A stretch of DNA of 17,519 nucleotides from positions 1 to 17,519 of the forward strand of contig JBQTKD010000098.1 of NCBI GenBank assembly GCA_052386455.1. The letters are read 5' to 3'. The notes below the pieces were generated by a model. That model was not told the origin of the DNA, ran no database searches, and saw only the letters and a program-made list of their open reading frames with translations. Of the stretch, positions 7,115 to 13,057 are shown one piece after another. The position numbers and the translations under genes were made by a program. Numbering within the stretch: position 1 is the stretch's first letter; each line of letters begins with the position of its first letter. The DNA comes from JBQTKD01 sp052386455. Lineage in GTDB: Bacteria; Actinomycetota; Actinomycetes; Sporichthyales; Sporichthyaceae.

Positions 7115-7501
7115 TCACCCCTCGTCCTCGGTCGTCGCGCCAATTGGAAGCCGGCGGACTCGGATGCGGTCGTCGAGGATCACGACCACCGCGCCGTGTT
7201 CCAAGTCCTCCCGGACTTGATCGAGGTTGGACAGGAGCAGGGCGGCGAGTGCGGCGGGGGCAACCTCGGCACCGCGATGCAGGATCAGGCTCGGCAGTTC
7301 GGCGTTCGTTCGTGCGAGCAGCTCGCCGAAATCGGTGTCGGCGGAGACGAGGATTCGGCCGTCCGCGACCGCGACAGCCATGACGTCGACGTCGGGTTGG
7401 CCACCGAGACCCATGCCGACGACGTGCACGGCGTCGTGGCCTGCCGCCTGCAAGAGGTCGGCAATGGTCGGCGAGAGGCACTCGTCGACGAGGAACCTCA
7501 T
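7115..7501 (-). CDS. DUF5615 PIN-like toxin
   Basis: A 128-aa protein opening MRFLVDECLSPTIADLLQ, then GHDAVHVVGMGLGG, then RILVSADTDFGELLA. These are the hallmarks of DUF5615 (Mut7-C/PIN-like) proteins, which keep acidic residues at D6/E7 and in the SADTDFG motif. The family is predicted to contain ribonuclease toxins and is usually paired with a DUF433 antitoxin, as here. The ATG at 7501 overlaps the antitoxin stop (ATGA). The C terminus (RVRRLPIGATTEDEG) looks complete. The target is unknown. Confidence 0.83.
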   Translation of the reverse strand: MRFLVDECLSPTIADLLQAAGHDAVHVVGMGLGGQPDVDVMAVAVADGRILVSADTDFGELLARTNAELPSLILHRGAEVAPAALAALLLSNLDQVREDLEHGAVVVILDDRIRVRRLPIGATTEDEG

Positions 7502-7728
7502 GCCGTCGGGCGGAGGGGCAGTTCTCGTTCGGCGACTGCGGCCGCTGCATAGAGCAGCGCCTGGTGCACGTCGTCGGGGGCCAGTTGTGGGAACTCCTCG
7601 ACGATCGAGGCAGCGGTGCTGCCGGCGGCGATCATCTTGACGATGCGCGTCACCGGGATGCGGGTCCCGGCGATGCAGGGCACCCCGCCCATGACTGCGT
7701 GGTCGACCGAAATCCGGGCGAAGTCCAT
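7498..7728 (-). CDS. DUF433 antitoxin
   Basis: A 76-aa protein with the DUF433 signature: RISVDHAVMGGVPCIAGTRIP, a VxxIVKMIAAGSTAASIVEEFPQL helical segment and DVHQALLYAAA. The fold is a winged/HTH-like DNA-binding domain, and these proteins act as antitoxins to PIN-like partners. I prefer the ATG at 7728 over the GTG two codons upstream because a TAGACT -10 box stands exactly 7 nt before the ATG, giving a leaderless mRNA. It overlaps the toxin gene by 4 nt. Autoregulation through the palindrome at 7744-7757 is likely. Confidence 0.8.
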   Translation of the reverse strand: MDFARISVDHAVMGGVPCIAGTRIPVTRIVKMIAAGSTAASIVEEFPQLAPDDVHQALLYAAAAVAERELPLRPTA

Positions 7729-7735
7729 GGCCACG

Positions 7736-7757
7736 AGTCTAGTGAGCGCGGGCGCTC
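7736..7757 (-). promoter_or_regulatory. DUF433/DUF5615 promoter and putative operator
   Basis: The minus-strand -10 box TAGACT spans 7741-7736, 7 nt before the ATG at 7728. Two bases upstream of it lies the perfect inverted repeat GAGCGC-GG-GCGCTC (7744-7757), in the position expected for an autorepressor site. No TTGACA-like -35 is evident. Confidence 0.55.
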
Positions 7758-7835
7758 GGACACTTGTAAATCCGGTTGGGCCGGCGGCGCGGTCATGCTC
7801 GTCCGCCTCGCCACGGTTCTCTCGGACAACGCGCG

Positions 7836-7861
7836 TGTTCGTTCTCTGTGCTGTGGCGGAC
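7836..7861 (+). repeat. Direct repeat, copy 2 (other side of the second toxin-antitoxin pair)
   Basis: TGTTCGTTCTCTG, two variable bases, then CTGTGGCGGAC. It matches copy 1 at 7041-7066 at 23 of 26 positions, about 0.8 kb away and in the same orientation. It ends 24 bp before the -10 box of the sirtuin gene, so it could alternatively be a regulatory site. Confidence 0.6.
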
Positions 7862-7885
7862 GCTGCTGGGCCTCGCTCTGCCGAC

Positions 7886-7891
7886 TAGCCT
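7886..7891 (+). promoter_or_regulatory. -10 box of a leaderless sirtuin transcript
   Basis: TAGCCT fits the actinobacterial TANNNT -10 and lies 8 nt before the GTG at 7900. Transcription would start at or next to the start codon, and no Shine-Dalgarno is present. This box decides the choice of start. Confidence 0.55.
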
Positions 7892-7899
7892 CGGGCAAC

Positions 7900-8661
7900 G
7901 TGAGCAACGAGGTAGACGCACGAGAGGTTGCGCGCTGGGTGACGGACGCCCAGCGAGTCACGGTGCTGACCGGAGCGGGCATCAGCACAGAATCGGGGAT
8001 CGACGACTTCCGCGGCCCGAACGGGCTGTGGACCCGGGATCCGAGTGCGGCGCGGATGTTCGAACTCTCGGAGTACGTACGGGATCCGCAGTTGCGCCAA
8101 CTGGCGTGGCGCAACCGGCGCGACCACCAGGCGTGGACGGCGCAGCCGAACGCGGGGCACCTCGCGCTGGTGGACCTGGAGCGGTCGGGACGGCTGCGGG
8201 CACTGGTCACGCAGAACATCGACGGGCTGCACCAGCGGGCGGGCTCGGACCCGGCGCTGGTCGTGGAGCTGCACGGAACGCTCTACGGCGTCGAGTGCCT
8301 GGACTGCGGAGCGGCCGGCACGATGCTCGACGCACTGGAGCGGGTTGCGGCCGGAGACCCGGATCCGGCATGCCTGGAGTGCGGCGGGATCCAGAAGGCG
8401 GCGACGATCTCCTTCGGGCAGTCGCTGCGGCCCGAGGTCCTCGACGCCGGCGTTCGGGCGGCTGCGGACTGCGACCTGTTCCTCGCCGTCGGCACCTCGC
8501 TGCAGGTGCAGCCGGCCGCTGGGCTGTGCGAGCTGGCGGTGTCGCGCGGCGCGCGCCTCGTGATCGTGAACGCGGACCCGACGCCCTACGACCGGATCGC
8601 CGCGGCACTGCTGCGGGACAAGATTGGCGTGGTGCTGCCGCAGCTGGTGAGCCGGTGCTGA
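7900..8661 (+). CDS. Sir2-family NAD-dependent protein deacylase (sirtuin)
   Basis: A 253-aa single-domain sirtuin. NAD-binding motifs GAGISTESGIDDFRG (25-39) and TQNIDGLHQRAG, catalytic H125 (VELHGTLYG), and the zinc knuckle C133/C136/C158/C161 are all present, followed by the second Rossmann elements GTSLQVQP and VIVNADPTP. The reaction is removal of acyl groups from lysine with NAD consumption, giving nicotinamide and O-acyl-ADP-ribose, in the cytoplasm. The frame is open upstream to 7564, but GTG 7900 gives the standard sirtuin N terminus and sits just after a -10 box. It overlaps the following carboxypeptidase gene by 7 nt, so the two are probably one transcript. Substrates are not predictable; acetyl-CoA synthetase is a known sirtuin target in other bacteria. 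Confidence 0.93.
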   Translation: MSNEVDAREVARWVTDAQRVTVLTGAGISTESGIDDFRGPNGLWTRDPSAARMFELSEYVRDPQLRQLAWRNRRDHQAWTAQPNAGHLALVDLERSGRLRALVTQNIDGLHQRAGSDPALVVELHGTLYGVECLDCGAAGTMLDALERVAAGDPDPACLECGGIQKAATISFGQSLRPEVLDAGVRAAADCDLFLAVGTSLQVQPAAGLCELAVSRGARLVIVNADPTPYDRIAAALLRDKIGVVLPQLVSRC

Positions 8662-9581
8662 CGCGACCGAAGCGGCTGCGCCGCGGCGACCGGGTCGCGA
8701 TCGTCGCGCCGGCCGGCGGCGCGGAGAAGGTGCGCCTCGACCGCGGGGTCGCGCTGCTCGAACGCCTCGGCCTCGAGGTCTCGGTCGGGAAGCACGTGGT
8801 GATCGGCGAGGGCGCGTACTTCGCCGGCGGCGACGCGGACCGCGCCGCCGACCTGAGCGCGGCGTGGTGCGACCCGTCGGTGCGGGCGGTGATCTGCGCC
8901 CGCGGCGGCTGGGGGTCGGCGCGGATCGTCGACGCCCTCGACTGGGCCGGGATGGCGCGGCGCGACGAGGCGTTCGGGCCGCCGGTGTTCCTCGGCTGCA
9001 GCGACATCACCACGCTGCACGTGGCCATCGCCGCCCGGCTCGGCGTCGCGACGCTGTTCGGTCCGATGGCGGCGGCCAGTTTGCTCGCCGAGGAGATCCC
9101 CGAGCCCGCAACGCTGGACCACCTGATCGGCACGCTGTTCGAGCCCGACCGCGTGCAGCGCTTCGCCGGTGCGCGCGCCGTGCAGGCGGGCACCGCGCGC
9201 GGCATCACGGTCGGCGGCACCCTCACGATCCTCGCGGCGTCGATCGGCACCCCGTACGCCTTCACCGGCGCCGGCGGTGTCCTGCTGCTCGAGGACGTCA
9301 ACGAGGCGCCCTACCGGATGGACCGCGCGCTGACCCAACTGCTGCGCGCCGGGGCGCTGCACGGACTCGCAGCCGTCGTCGCGGGGGACTGGACAGACAG
9401 TGGCCCGCTCGAGGAGATCGACGCGCTGCTGCTCGAACGGCTCGGGCCGCTCGGCGTCCCGATCCTCGCCGGACTACCGGTCGGTCACGGGCCCGTTCAG
9501 CACACGTTCCCGCTGGGCGTCGAGGTGGCCGTCGACGCCGCGGCGGGCACCGTCGAGCTGCTGGTCCCCGCGTTGATCTGA
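8655..9581 (+). CDS. ldcA: LD-carboxypeptidase (peptidase family S66)
   Basis: A 308-aa protein, the family's usual length. The S66 catalytic triad is readable: nucleophile S116 (LGCSDITTLH), E213 (LLLEDVNEAPYRMDR) and H278 (PVGHGPVQHTFPLG). LdcA-type enzymes remove the terminal D-Ala from murein tetrapeptides during cytoplasmic peptidoglycan recycling; MccF-type members instead cleave microcin C. No signal peptide is seen, in line with a cytoplasmic enzyme. The start GTG at 8655 overlaps the sirtuin stop region, with GGTGAG just upstream. The last 85 bp of the gene are also coding on the other strand for the C terminus of SURF1. LdcA and MccF cannot be told apart from the window alone. Confidence 0.88.
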   Translation: MLTRPKRLRRGDRVAIVAPAGGAEKVRLDRGVALLERLGLEVSVGKHVVIGEGAYFAGGDADRAADLSAAWCDPSVRAVICARGGWGSARIVDALDWAGMARRDEAFGPPVFLGCSDITTLHVAIAARLGVATLFGPMAAASLLAEEIPEPATLDHLIGTLFEPDRVQRFAGARAVQAGTARGITVGGTLTILAASIGTPYAFTGAGGVLLLEDVNEAPYRMDRALTQLLRAGALHGLAAVVAGDWTDSGPLEEIDALLLERLGPLGVPILAGLPVGHGPVQHTFPLGVEVAVDAAAGTVELLVPALI

Positions 9582-10315
9582 CGGTCCTTCACTTCTCGGC
9601 GCACCAGGAACCAGAAGCCGAGCGGGCCGATGGCCGCGAACACGAACCACTGCCACGCGTAGGCCAGGTGCAGCAGTTCCGTGCGCCCGGACGGCAGCGG
9701 GACGGGCTCGGGCCGGTAGATCCCCTCGACCACCGGCGGGGCCGGGTCCTGGGTTCGCAGCGCGACGTACCCGCCGTACACGGGGTACGGGAGCGAGGGT
9801 GCGATCGCGGCGACGTCCATCCGCTGGACCTGACCCACGGGCAGTCCCTCGTTCGACTTCGGGCTCTCGCTCGCGCGCAGCAGACCCGTGACGGTCACGG
9901 TGCCCGACGGCGTCTCGGGCAGTTCCGGCGATCCGCCCGCCGCGGGTGCGGGGATCCAGCCGCGGTTGACCAGGGCGGCAGGGCCGGCGTCGGTGACCAG
10001 GGGAGTCAGCACGAAGAACCCGGCCTGCCCGTGGGCGGGACGGTTGCGGATCAGCAGAGTGCGGGCGGCGTCGTAGCGGCCGACGATGCGCGCGTTCTTG
10101 TAGACGCGCTCGGGCGGAACGAGGCTGCCGACGGGGCTGAGTGGCGCGATCTCGCTCGGCGCGGCCTCCGCGTTGGAGTTGATCCGTTCGTTGTGCCGCT
10201 CGGCCTTGTGGAGACGGTCGAGCTGCCACTGGCCCAGCAGGATGCAGCCGGGGATCACCGCGAGCATCACGAGGGCGAGCGCCACCCACCGCTTGGTCAG
10301 CAGGAACCGGTACAT
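9497..10315 (-). CDS. SURF1-family cytochrome c oxidase assembly protein
   Basis: A 272-aa membrane protein with the SURF1 plan: a first TM helix at about residues 9-28 (RWVALALVMLAVIPGCILLG) followed at once by QWQLDRL, a large extracytoplasmic domain with GRYDAARTLLIRNRP, LVNRGWIP and VTVTGLL motifs, and a second TM helix (about 215-237) after HLAYAWQWFVFA. SURF1 assists haem a insertion into subunit I of aa3-type oxidases. The ATG at 10315 has GGGAG 6-10 nt upstream. The last 28 residues (Ser/Thr/Ala-rich, ending SGNVC) are encoded antisense to the end of ldcA, and they look like a low-complexity tail, not part of the domain. No oxidase genes are in view. Confidence 0.9.
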   Translation of the reverse strand: MYRFLLTKRWVALALVMLAVIPGCILLGQWQLDRLHKAERHNERINSNAEAAPSEIAPLSPVGSLVPPERVYKNARIVGRYDAARTLLIRNRPAHGQAGFFVLTPLVTDAGPAALVNRGWIPAPAAGGSPELPETPSGTVTVTGLLRASESPKSNEGLPVGQVQRMDVAAIAPSLPYPVYGGYVALRTQDPAPPVVEGIYRPEPVPLPSGRTELLHLAYAWQWFVFAAIGPLGFWFLVRREVKDRQINAGTSSSTVPAAASTATSTPSGNVC

Positions 10316-10333
10316 GCGCTCTCCCAGGGCGTT

Positions 10334-10364
10334 CTCACCGCCGTGGTGAGCCGCGTTCACGGTA
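10334..10364 (-). promoter_or_regulatory. Possible SURF1 promoter and leader hairpin
   Basis: On the minus strand TACCGT (10364-10359) could be a -10 box giving a leader of about 37 nt. The leader would hold the perfect inverted repeat CTCACC-GCCGT-GGTGAG (10334-10350), close to the ribosome binding site. No -35 is visible. Confidence 0.35.
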
Positions 10365-10412
10365 CAGAGCCACCCTTGGCGCCGACGATTCGCTGCCCAT
10401 TGCCCCATTTCG

Positions 10413-10454
10413 GGTAGCCCTGGCAACTACCACGATGGACTGGGCACGGCCATC
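10413..10454. other. Two adjacent hairpins in the SURF1-moaA intergenic region
   Basis: The 300-bp divergent gap 10316-10615 holds no convincing gene. Within it GGTAG (10413-10417) pairs with CTACC (10427-10431), and GATGG (10434-10438) with CCATC (10450-10454). They lie upstream of the moaA promoter, so they are not part of the predicted moaA leader. They do not match the molybdenum cofactor riboswitch as far as I can judge. Function unknown. Confidence 0.3.
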
Positions 10455-10539
10455 GCAGCCGCTAGGGAACGATGGTGCAGGGCCCGCAGGTGCGGACGTT
10501 CCGAGCAATTTCCGCAGGTGAGAGGCCATTGTGTCCCCC

Positions 10540-10567
10540 TTCACACTGCCCGGTTCGCCCGTACTCT
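10540..10567 (+). promoter_or_regulatory. moaA promoter (SigA-type)
   Basis: TTCACA (10540-10545), a 16-bp spacer and TACTCT (10562-10567) form a housekeeping-type promoter. The start site would be near 10574, giving a 5' leader of about 40 nt before the moaA GTG, with AAGGGG at 10604-10609 as ribosome binding site. Confidence 0.6.
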
Positions 10568-10615
10568 GAGTCACACCCACCGCCGCCCGCGGTGTGGCCG
10601 GCTAAGGGGCTGCCT

Positions 10616-11608
10616 GTGAAGCTCGTGGACACGTTCGGTCGGGTCTCCACCGACTTGCGCGTCTCGCTGACGGACCGCTGCAACCTGCGCTGTTCGTACT
10701 GCATGCCGCCCGAAGGTCTGGACTGGCTGCCGACTCCGGACGTCCTCACCGACGACGAGGTCTCGCGGCTGATCCGCATCGCCGTCGAGGACCTCGGCGT
10801 GAACGAGGTCCGCTTCACCGGCGGCGAGCCGCTGATCCGTCGTGGCCTGGTCGACATCGTCTCGCGGGCCGCGCAGTTGAACCCGCGCCCGAAGCTTTCG
10901 GTCACCTCCAACGGCATCGGCCTCGCCCGCATCGCCGGGGCGCTCGCCGAGGCGGGCCTGGACCGGGTGAACGTCTCGCTGGACACGCTGGACCCCGAGA
11001 TCTTCAAGACCATCACCCGTCGGGACCGGTTCGACGACGTCGTCAAGGGCCTCGAGGCCGCCGACGCCGCGGGCCTGCGGCCGGTGAAGGTCAACGCGGT
11101 GCTGCTGCGCGACCTGAACGACCACGACCCGCACCGGCTCCTCGAGTGGTGCATCGAGCGGGGTTACGAACTCCGCTTCATCGAGCAGATGCCGCTGGAC
11201 GCGCAGCACGGGTGGTCGCGCGCCGCGATGATCACGGCCGACGAGATCCTCCAGATGCTCTCCTCGCACTTCGACCTCGCGCCCGAGCCCGCCTCGATCC
11301 GGGGAAGCAATCCCGCCGAGCGCTGGATCGTGGACGGCGGCCCGCACACCGTGGGCATCATCGCCAGCGTCACGCGGCCGTTCTGCGGAGACTGCGACCG
11401 TGTCCGGCTCACCGCCGACGGACAGGTCCGCAACTGCCTCTTCGCGCGCGAGGAGTCCGACCTTCGCTCGGCGCTGCGGGGCGGTGCGTCGGACACCGAG
11501 ATCGCCGTCCGCTGGCAGGCCGCCGTCCGGTGGAAGAAGGCCGGTCACGGCATCGACGACCCGAGCTTCCTCCAGCCGACGCGCCCGATGTCGGCCATCG
11601 GCGGCTAG
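10616..11608 (+). CDS. moaA: GTP 3',8-cyclase MoaA (molybdenum cofactor synthesis)
   Basis: A 330-aa radical SAM enzyme. The SAM-binding 4Fe-4S site is C22-x3-C26-x2-C29 (CNLRCSYC). The second, substrate-binding cluster is C257/C260/C274 (FCGDCDRVRLTADGQVRNC). The protein ends in GG (MSAIGG), the conserved C-terminal tail that enters the active site. FTGGEPLIRRG and VNVSLDTLDPE are further family motifs. It converts GTP to 3',8-cyclo-7,8-dihydro-GTP, the first step of molybdopterin synthesis, with MoaC acting next. GTG 10616 is chosen over a longer open frame because of AAGGGG upstream, the promoter and the standard KLVDTFGR N terminus. No other Moco gene is in the window. Confidence 0.95.
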   Translation: MKLVDTFGRVSTDLRVSLTDRCNLRCSYCMPPEGLDWLPTPDVLTDDEVSRLIRIAVEDLGVNEVRFTGGEPLIRRGLVDIVSRAAQLNPRPKLSVTSNGIGLARIAGALAEAGLDRVNVSLDTLDPEIFKTITRRDRFDDVVKGLEAADAAGLRPVKVNAVLLRDLNDHDPHRLLEWCIERGYELRFIEQMPLDAQHGWSRAAMITADEILQMLSSHFDLAPEPASIRGSNPAERWIVDGGPHTVGIIASVTRPFCGDCDRVRLTADGQVRNCLFAREESDLRSALRGGASDTEIAVRWQAAVRWKKAGHGIDDPSFLQPTRPMSAIGG

Positions 11609-11688
11609 CTCCGCAGGACCGCTGGAGTCGCGAAACTGTTTCCGAGTGTCGCTCTCCTGTGCAGTTCCTACGTGCCATAATTCACGCC

Positions 11689-11761
11689 ATGCCTGGGGGT
11701 GTCCCCAGACGCAAAAGCGATGCCGGGCAGCTTCCCCCGTGGCTACCCGGCATCGCTTTTT
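11689..11761 (+). ncRNA. Candidate small RNA, 6C-like, two hairpins
   Basis: A CATAAT hexamer (11676-11681), rare in this GC-rich DNA, stands about 7 nt before a short stretch that folds into two hairpins: CTGGGG-GTGT-CCCCAG, then after ACGCAAAA the long terminator stem. In the second, an extra AGC/GCT pairing leaves a loop with TTCCCCCGTG. Actinobacterial 6C RNAs are short, have two stems with C-run loops, and commonly end at a terminator. Here the loop run is five C and the first stem pairs its Cs, so membership is only possible. The transcript would be about 73 nt. It could instead simply be the moaA 3' end. Confidence 0.4.
11713..11761 (+). terminator. Strong intrinsic terminator between moaA and DUF3099
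   Basis: Perfect 15-bp inverted repeat AAAAGCGATGCCGGG (11713-11727) and its complement (11746-11760), with an 18-nt loop, followed by T5 including the stem end (11757-11761). It ends transcription from moaA or a small RNA. The A4 on the left side gives a T4 on the minus strand, so it can also serve the convergent DUF3099 gene. Confidence 0.9.
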
Positions 11762-11767
11762 CTGTGA

Positions 11768-12079
11768 TCAGTGCTCTCGGTTCTCCGCGGACGGCAGTGG
11801 CGGCAGATGGGTCCGCGACGGGAGTACCACGGGCAGCGACTCCTCGCGGCTCGGTTGCCGTCCGCCGTTGGCGAAGACGACCGCCAGATAGGGGAGGATC
11901 AGCGCCGCCGCGAACATCGTCCAGCGGACCGGGCCGGTGGTGAGGACCGCCGCCAGGAAGCAGACGGTGCGGATCCCCATGGTCAGCGCGTAGCGCCGGT
12001 ACCGGTGGGAGATGTCGGCGCTGAGGCTCTGGCGCGTGGTGGTAACCCGATAGACCTCGGGTCCCTTTTTCCTGCGCAT
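11768..12079 (-). CDS. DUF3099 small membrane protein
   Basis: A 103-aa protein. After a basic start (MRRKKGPEVYRVTTTRQSLS) come SADISHRYRRYALTMGIRT and two closely spaced TM helices: about residues 33-48 (IRTVCFLAAVLTTG) and 54-70 (MFAAALILPYLAVVFANGG). The tail is polar and Pro/Ser-rich. This order matches DUF3099, an actinobacterial family without known function. The ATG at 12079 is chosen over a longer open frame because it gives the canonical N terminus and lies 23 nt after a predicted start site in the divergent promoter. It converges on moaA across the terminator. Confidence 0.78.
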   Translation of the reverse strand: MRRKKGPEVYRVTTTRQSLSADISHRYRRYALTMGIRTVCFLAAVLTTGPVRWTMFAAALILPYLAVVFANGGRQPSREESLPVVLPSRTHLPPLPSAENREH

Positions 12080-12107
12080 GGGGTGCGTCCGCCTCTCGCC
12101 GCAGCCC

Positions 12108-12119
12108 CACGGTACCGTG
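12108..12119. promoter_or_regulatory. Palindromic bidirectional promoter for DUF3099 and dodecin
   Basis: CACGGTACCGTG is a perfect 12-bp palindrome in the 67-bp divergent gap. It contains TACCGT on the plus strand (12113-12118) and on the minus strand (12114-12109), so the two -10 boxes overlap head to head. Each is about 28 nt from its start codon, nearly symmetric. No -35 was found on either side. It may alternatively be a repressor site. Confidence 0.5.
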
Positions 12120-12146
12120 CCCCGAGAACTTGCAAGGAGGAGCGGA

Positions 12147-12359
12147 ATGAGCGAACGGACGTACCGCGTCACCGAACTGGTGGGCACGTCGCCGGACGGC
12201 ATCGAGGCGGCGATCAAGACCGCCATCACCCGGGCGGGTCTGACGCTGCGTCACGTCGACTGGTTCGAGGTCACCGAGATCCGCGGCTACATCCGCGACA
12301 ACTCCGTGGACACCTACCAGGTGGGCCTCAAGCTAGGCTTCCGGCTCGAAGACCCGTGA
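12147..12359 (+). CDS. Dodecin (flavin/CoA-binding dodecamer)
   Basis: A 70-aa protein, exactly dodecin size. The strand-helix-strand-strand fold is visible: YRVTELVGTSPDGIEAAI, then the helix, then HVDWFEVTEIRGYI and TYQVGLKLGFRLE. W39 in DWFEVTEIRG is the residue that stacks on the flavin isoalloxazine ring. Dodecins form hollow dodecamers that store FMN/FAD or CoA and protect cells from free flavin. The start ATG follows a near-perfect AAGGAGG (12134-12140) with 6-nt spacing, suggesting strong translation. Confidence 0.93.
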   Translation: MSERTYRVTELVGTSPDGIEAAIKTAITRAGLTLRHVDWFEVTEIRGYIRDNSVDTYQVGLKLGFRLEDP

Positions 12360-12424
12360 CGGACCGGGTGACCCTTTCGGCCTAACGGGGAACTCCACGG
12401 GAGCGCCCGCGCGTCGCACCGGGT

Positions 12425-12916
12425 ATGACGCGCAAGCAGACGGCAGTCCTCGCGGTCGTCACGGCCGTGCTGGCCACCATGGGCTGGGTCGGCGTGTACA
12501 TGGTCGCCTTCGGCGCCGGCGACGCCTCCGCAGCGGGCAAGAGCGCCGTGCCGGTGGGTCTGACCCCGGGTGCCTCCGTCGAGCGGGTGACCGGCAAGCC
12601 CGTCGCCCCTGCCTCCGTGGCGGCGCGGGCGCGCGCGGAGGTCAAGAAGCTCCCCCAGGGGAAGCTCTCCAACAACCAGAAGCGGCTCGCCCTGCAGGCC
12701 TACACCGAGGCGATCGGCTTGGACCTCAGCGGTTCGGCCTCGCCGGCGAGCGCGGCGCGCAGCGCCTGCCGCCTGCTCGGTACCGGCACGGAGCCGCAGG
12801 ACCTGGTGGACGGGGTGGCCCAGGGCGGGCAACTCACCAAGGCGCAGAGCCGCGCGTTCCTGCTCGGCGCGACCACCCTCTACTGCCCGAAGGAAGCCAA
12901 GCCCTTCCGCCGTTGA
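12425..12916 (+). CDS. Membrane-anchored or secreted protein, DUF732-like C terminus
   Basis: A 163-aa protein. Residues 6-30 form one hydrophobic segment after MTRKQ, a signal anchor or signal peptide (an ASAAGKS stretch follows). Residues 40-100 are Ala/Pro/Lys-rich and probably flexible. The C-terminal 50 residues have C115 (ARSACRLLGTG) and C154 (TTLYCPK) with a helix between them, the spacing pattern of mycobacterial DUF732 proteins, suggesting a disulfide outside the membrane. Function unknown. The ribosome binding site before the ATG is poor. The call rests on eye-level similarity only; the coding frame itself is convincing. Confidence 0.65.
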   Translation: MTRKQTAVLAVVTAVLATMGWVGVYMVAFGAGDASAAGKSAVPVGLTPGASVERVTGKPVAPASVAARARAEVKKLPQGKLSNNQKRLALQAYTEAIGLDLSGSASPASAARSACRLLGTGTEPQDLVDGVAQGGQLTKAQSRAFLLGATTLYCPKEAKPFRR

Positions 12917-12933
12917 TCGGCCGTTCGGCCGAT
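12916..12933 (+). terminator. Hairpin at the stop codon of the DUF732-like gene
   Basis: ATCGGCC-GTTC-GGCCGAT is a perfect 7-bp stem that begins at the last base of the TGA. There is no T tract, so efficient termination is uncertain. Confidence 0.4.
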
Positions 12934-13057
12934 GCCCGAATCGTCCGTTCGCAGGCTCGATCGACCCGTTCGTATGCGACGCAAGACCTCGGCCGCACGT
13001 CGAAGTGGACAAATGGGTGCGGTGTTGGACCGCCACCCCTAGTCCATGGGAGATGGC

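Noticed and set aside
7564..7899. Extended sirtuin start at 7564
   Set aside because: This would overlap the antitoxin gene and promoter on the other strand; the sirtuin domain begins just after GTG 7900 and a -10 box precedes it.
10335..10523. Small minus-strand gene starting at an ATG near 10523 with AAGGGGG upstream
   Set aside because: The ribosome binding site is attractive, but the peptide has no recognisable or conserved-looking feature and would overlap the SURF1 promoter region; it is not supported without comparative data.
10440..10615. Molybdenum cofactor riboswitch before moaA
   Set aside because: The leader after the predicted promoter is only about 40 nt, too short for the aptamer, and the stems upstream do not show the motif that I know.
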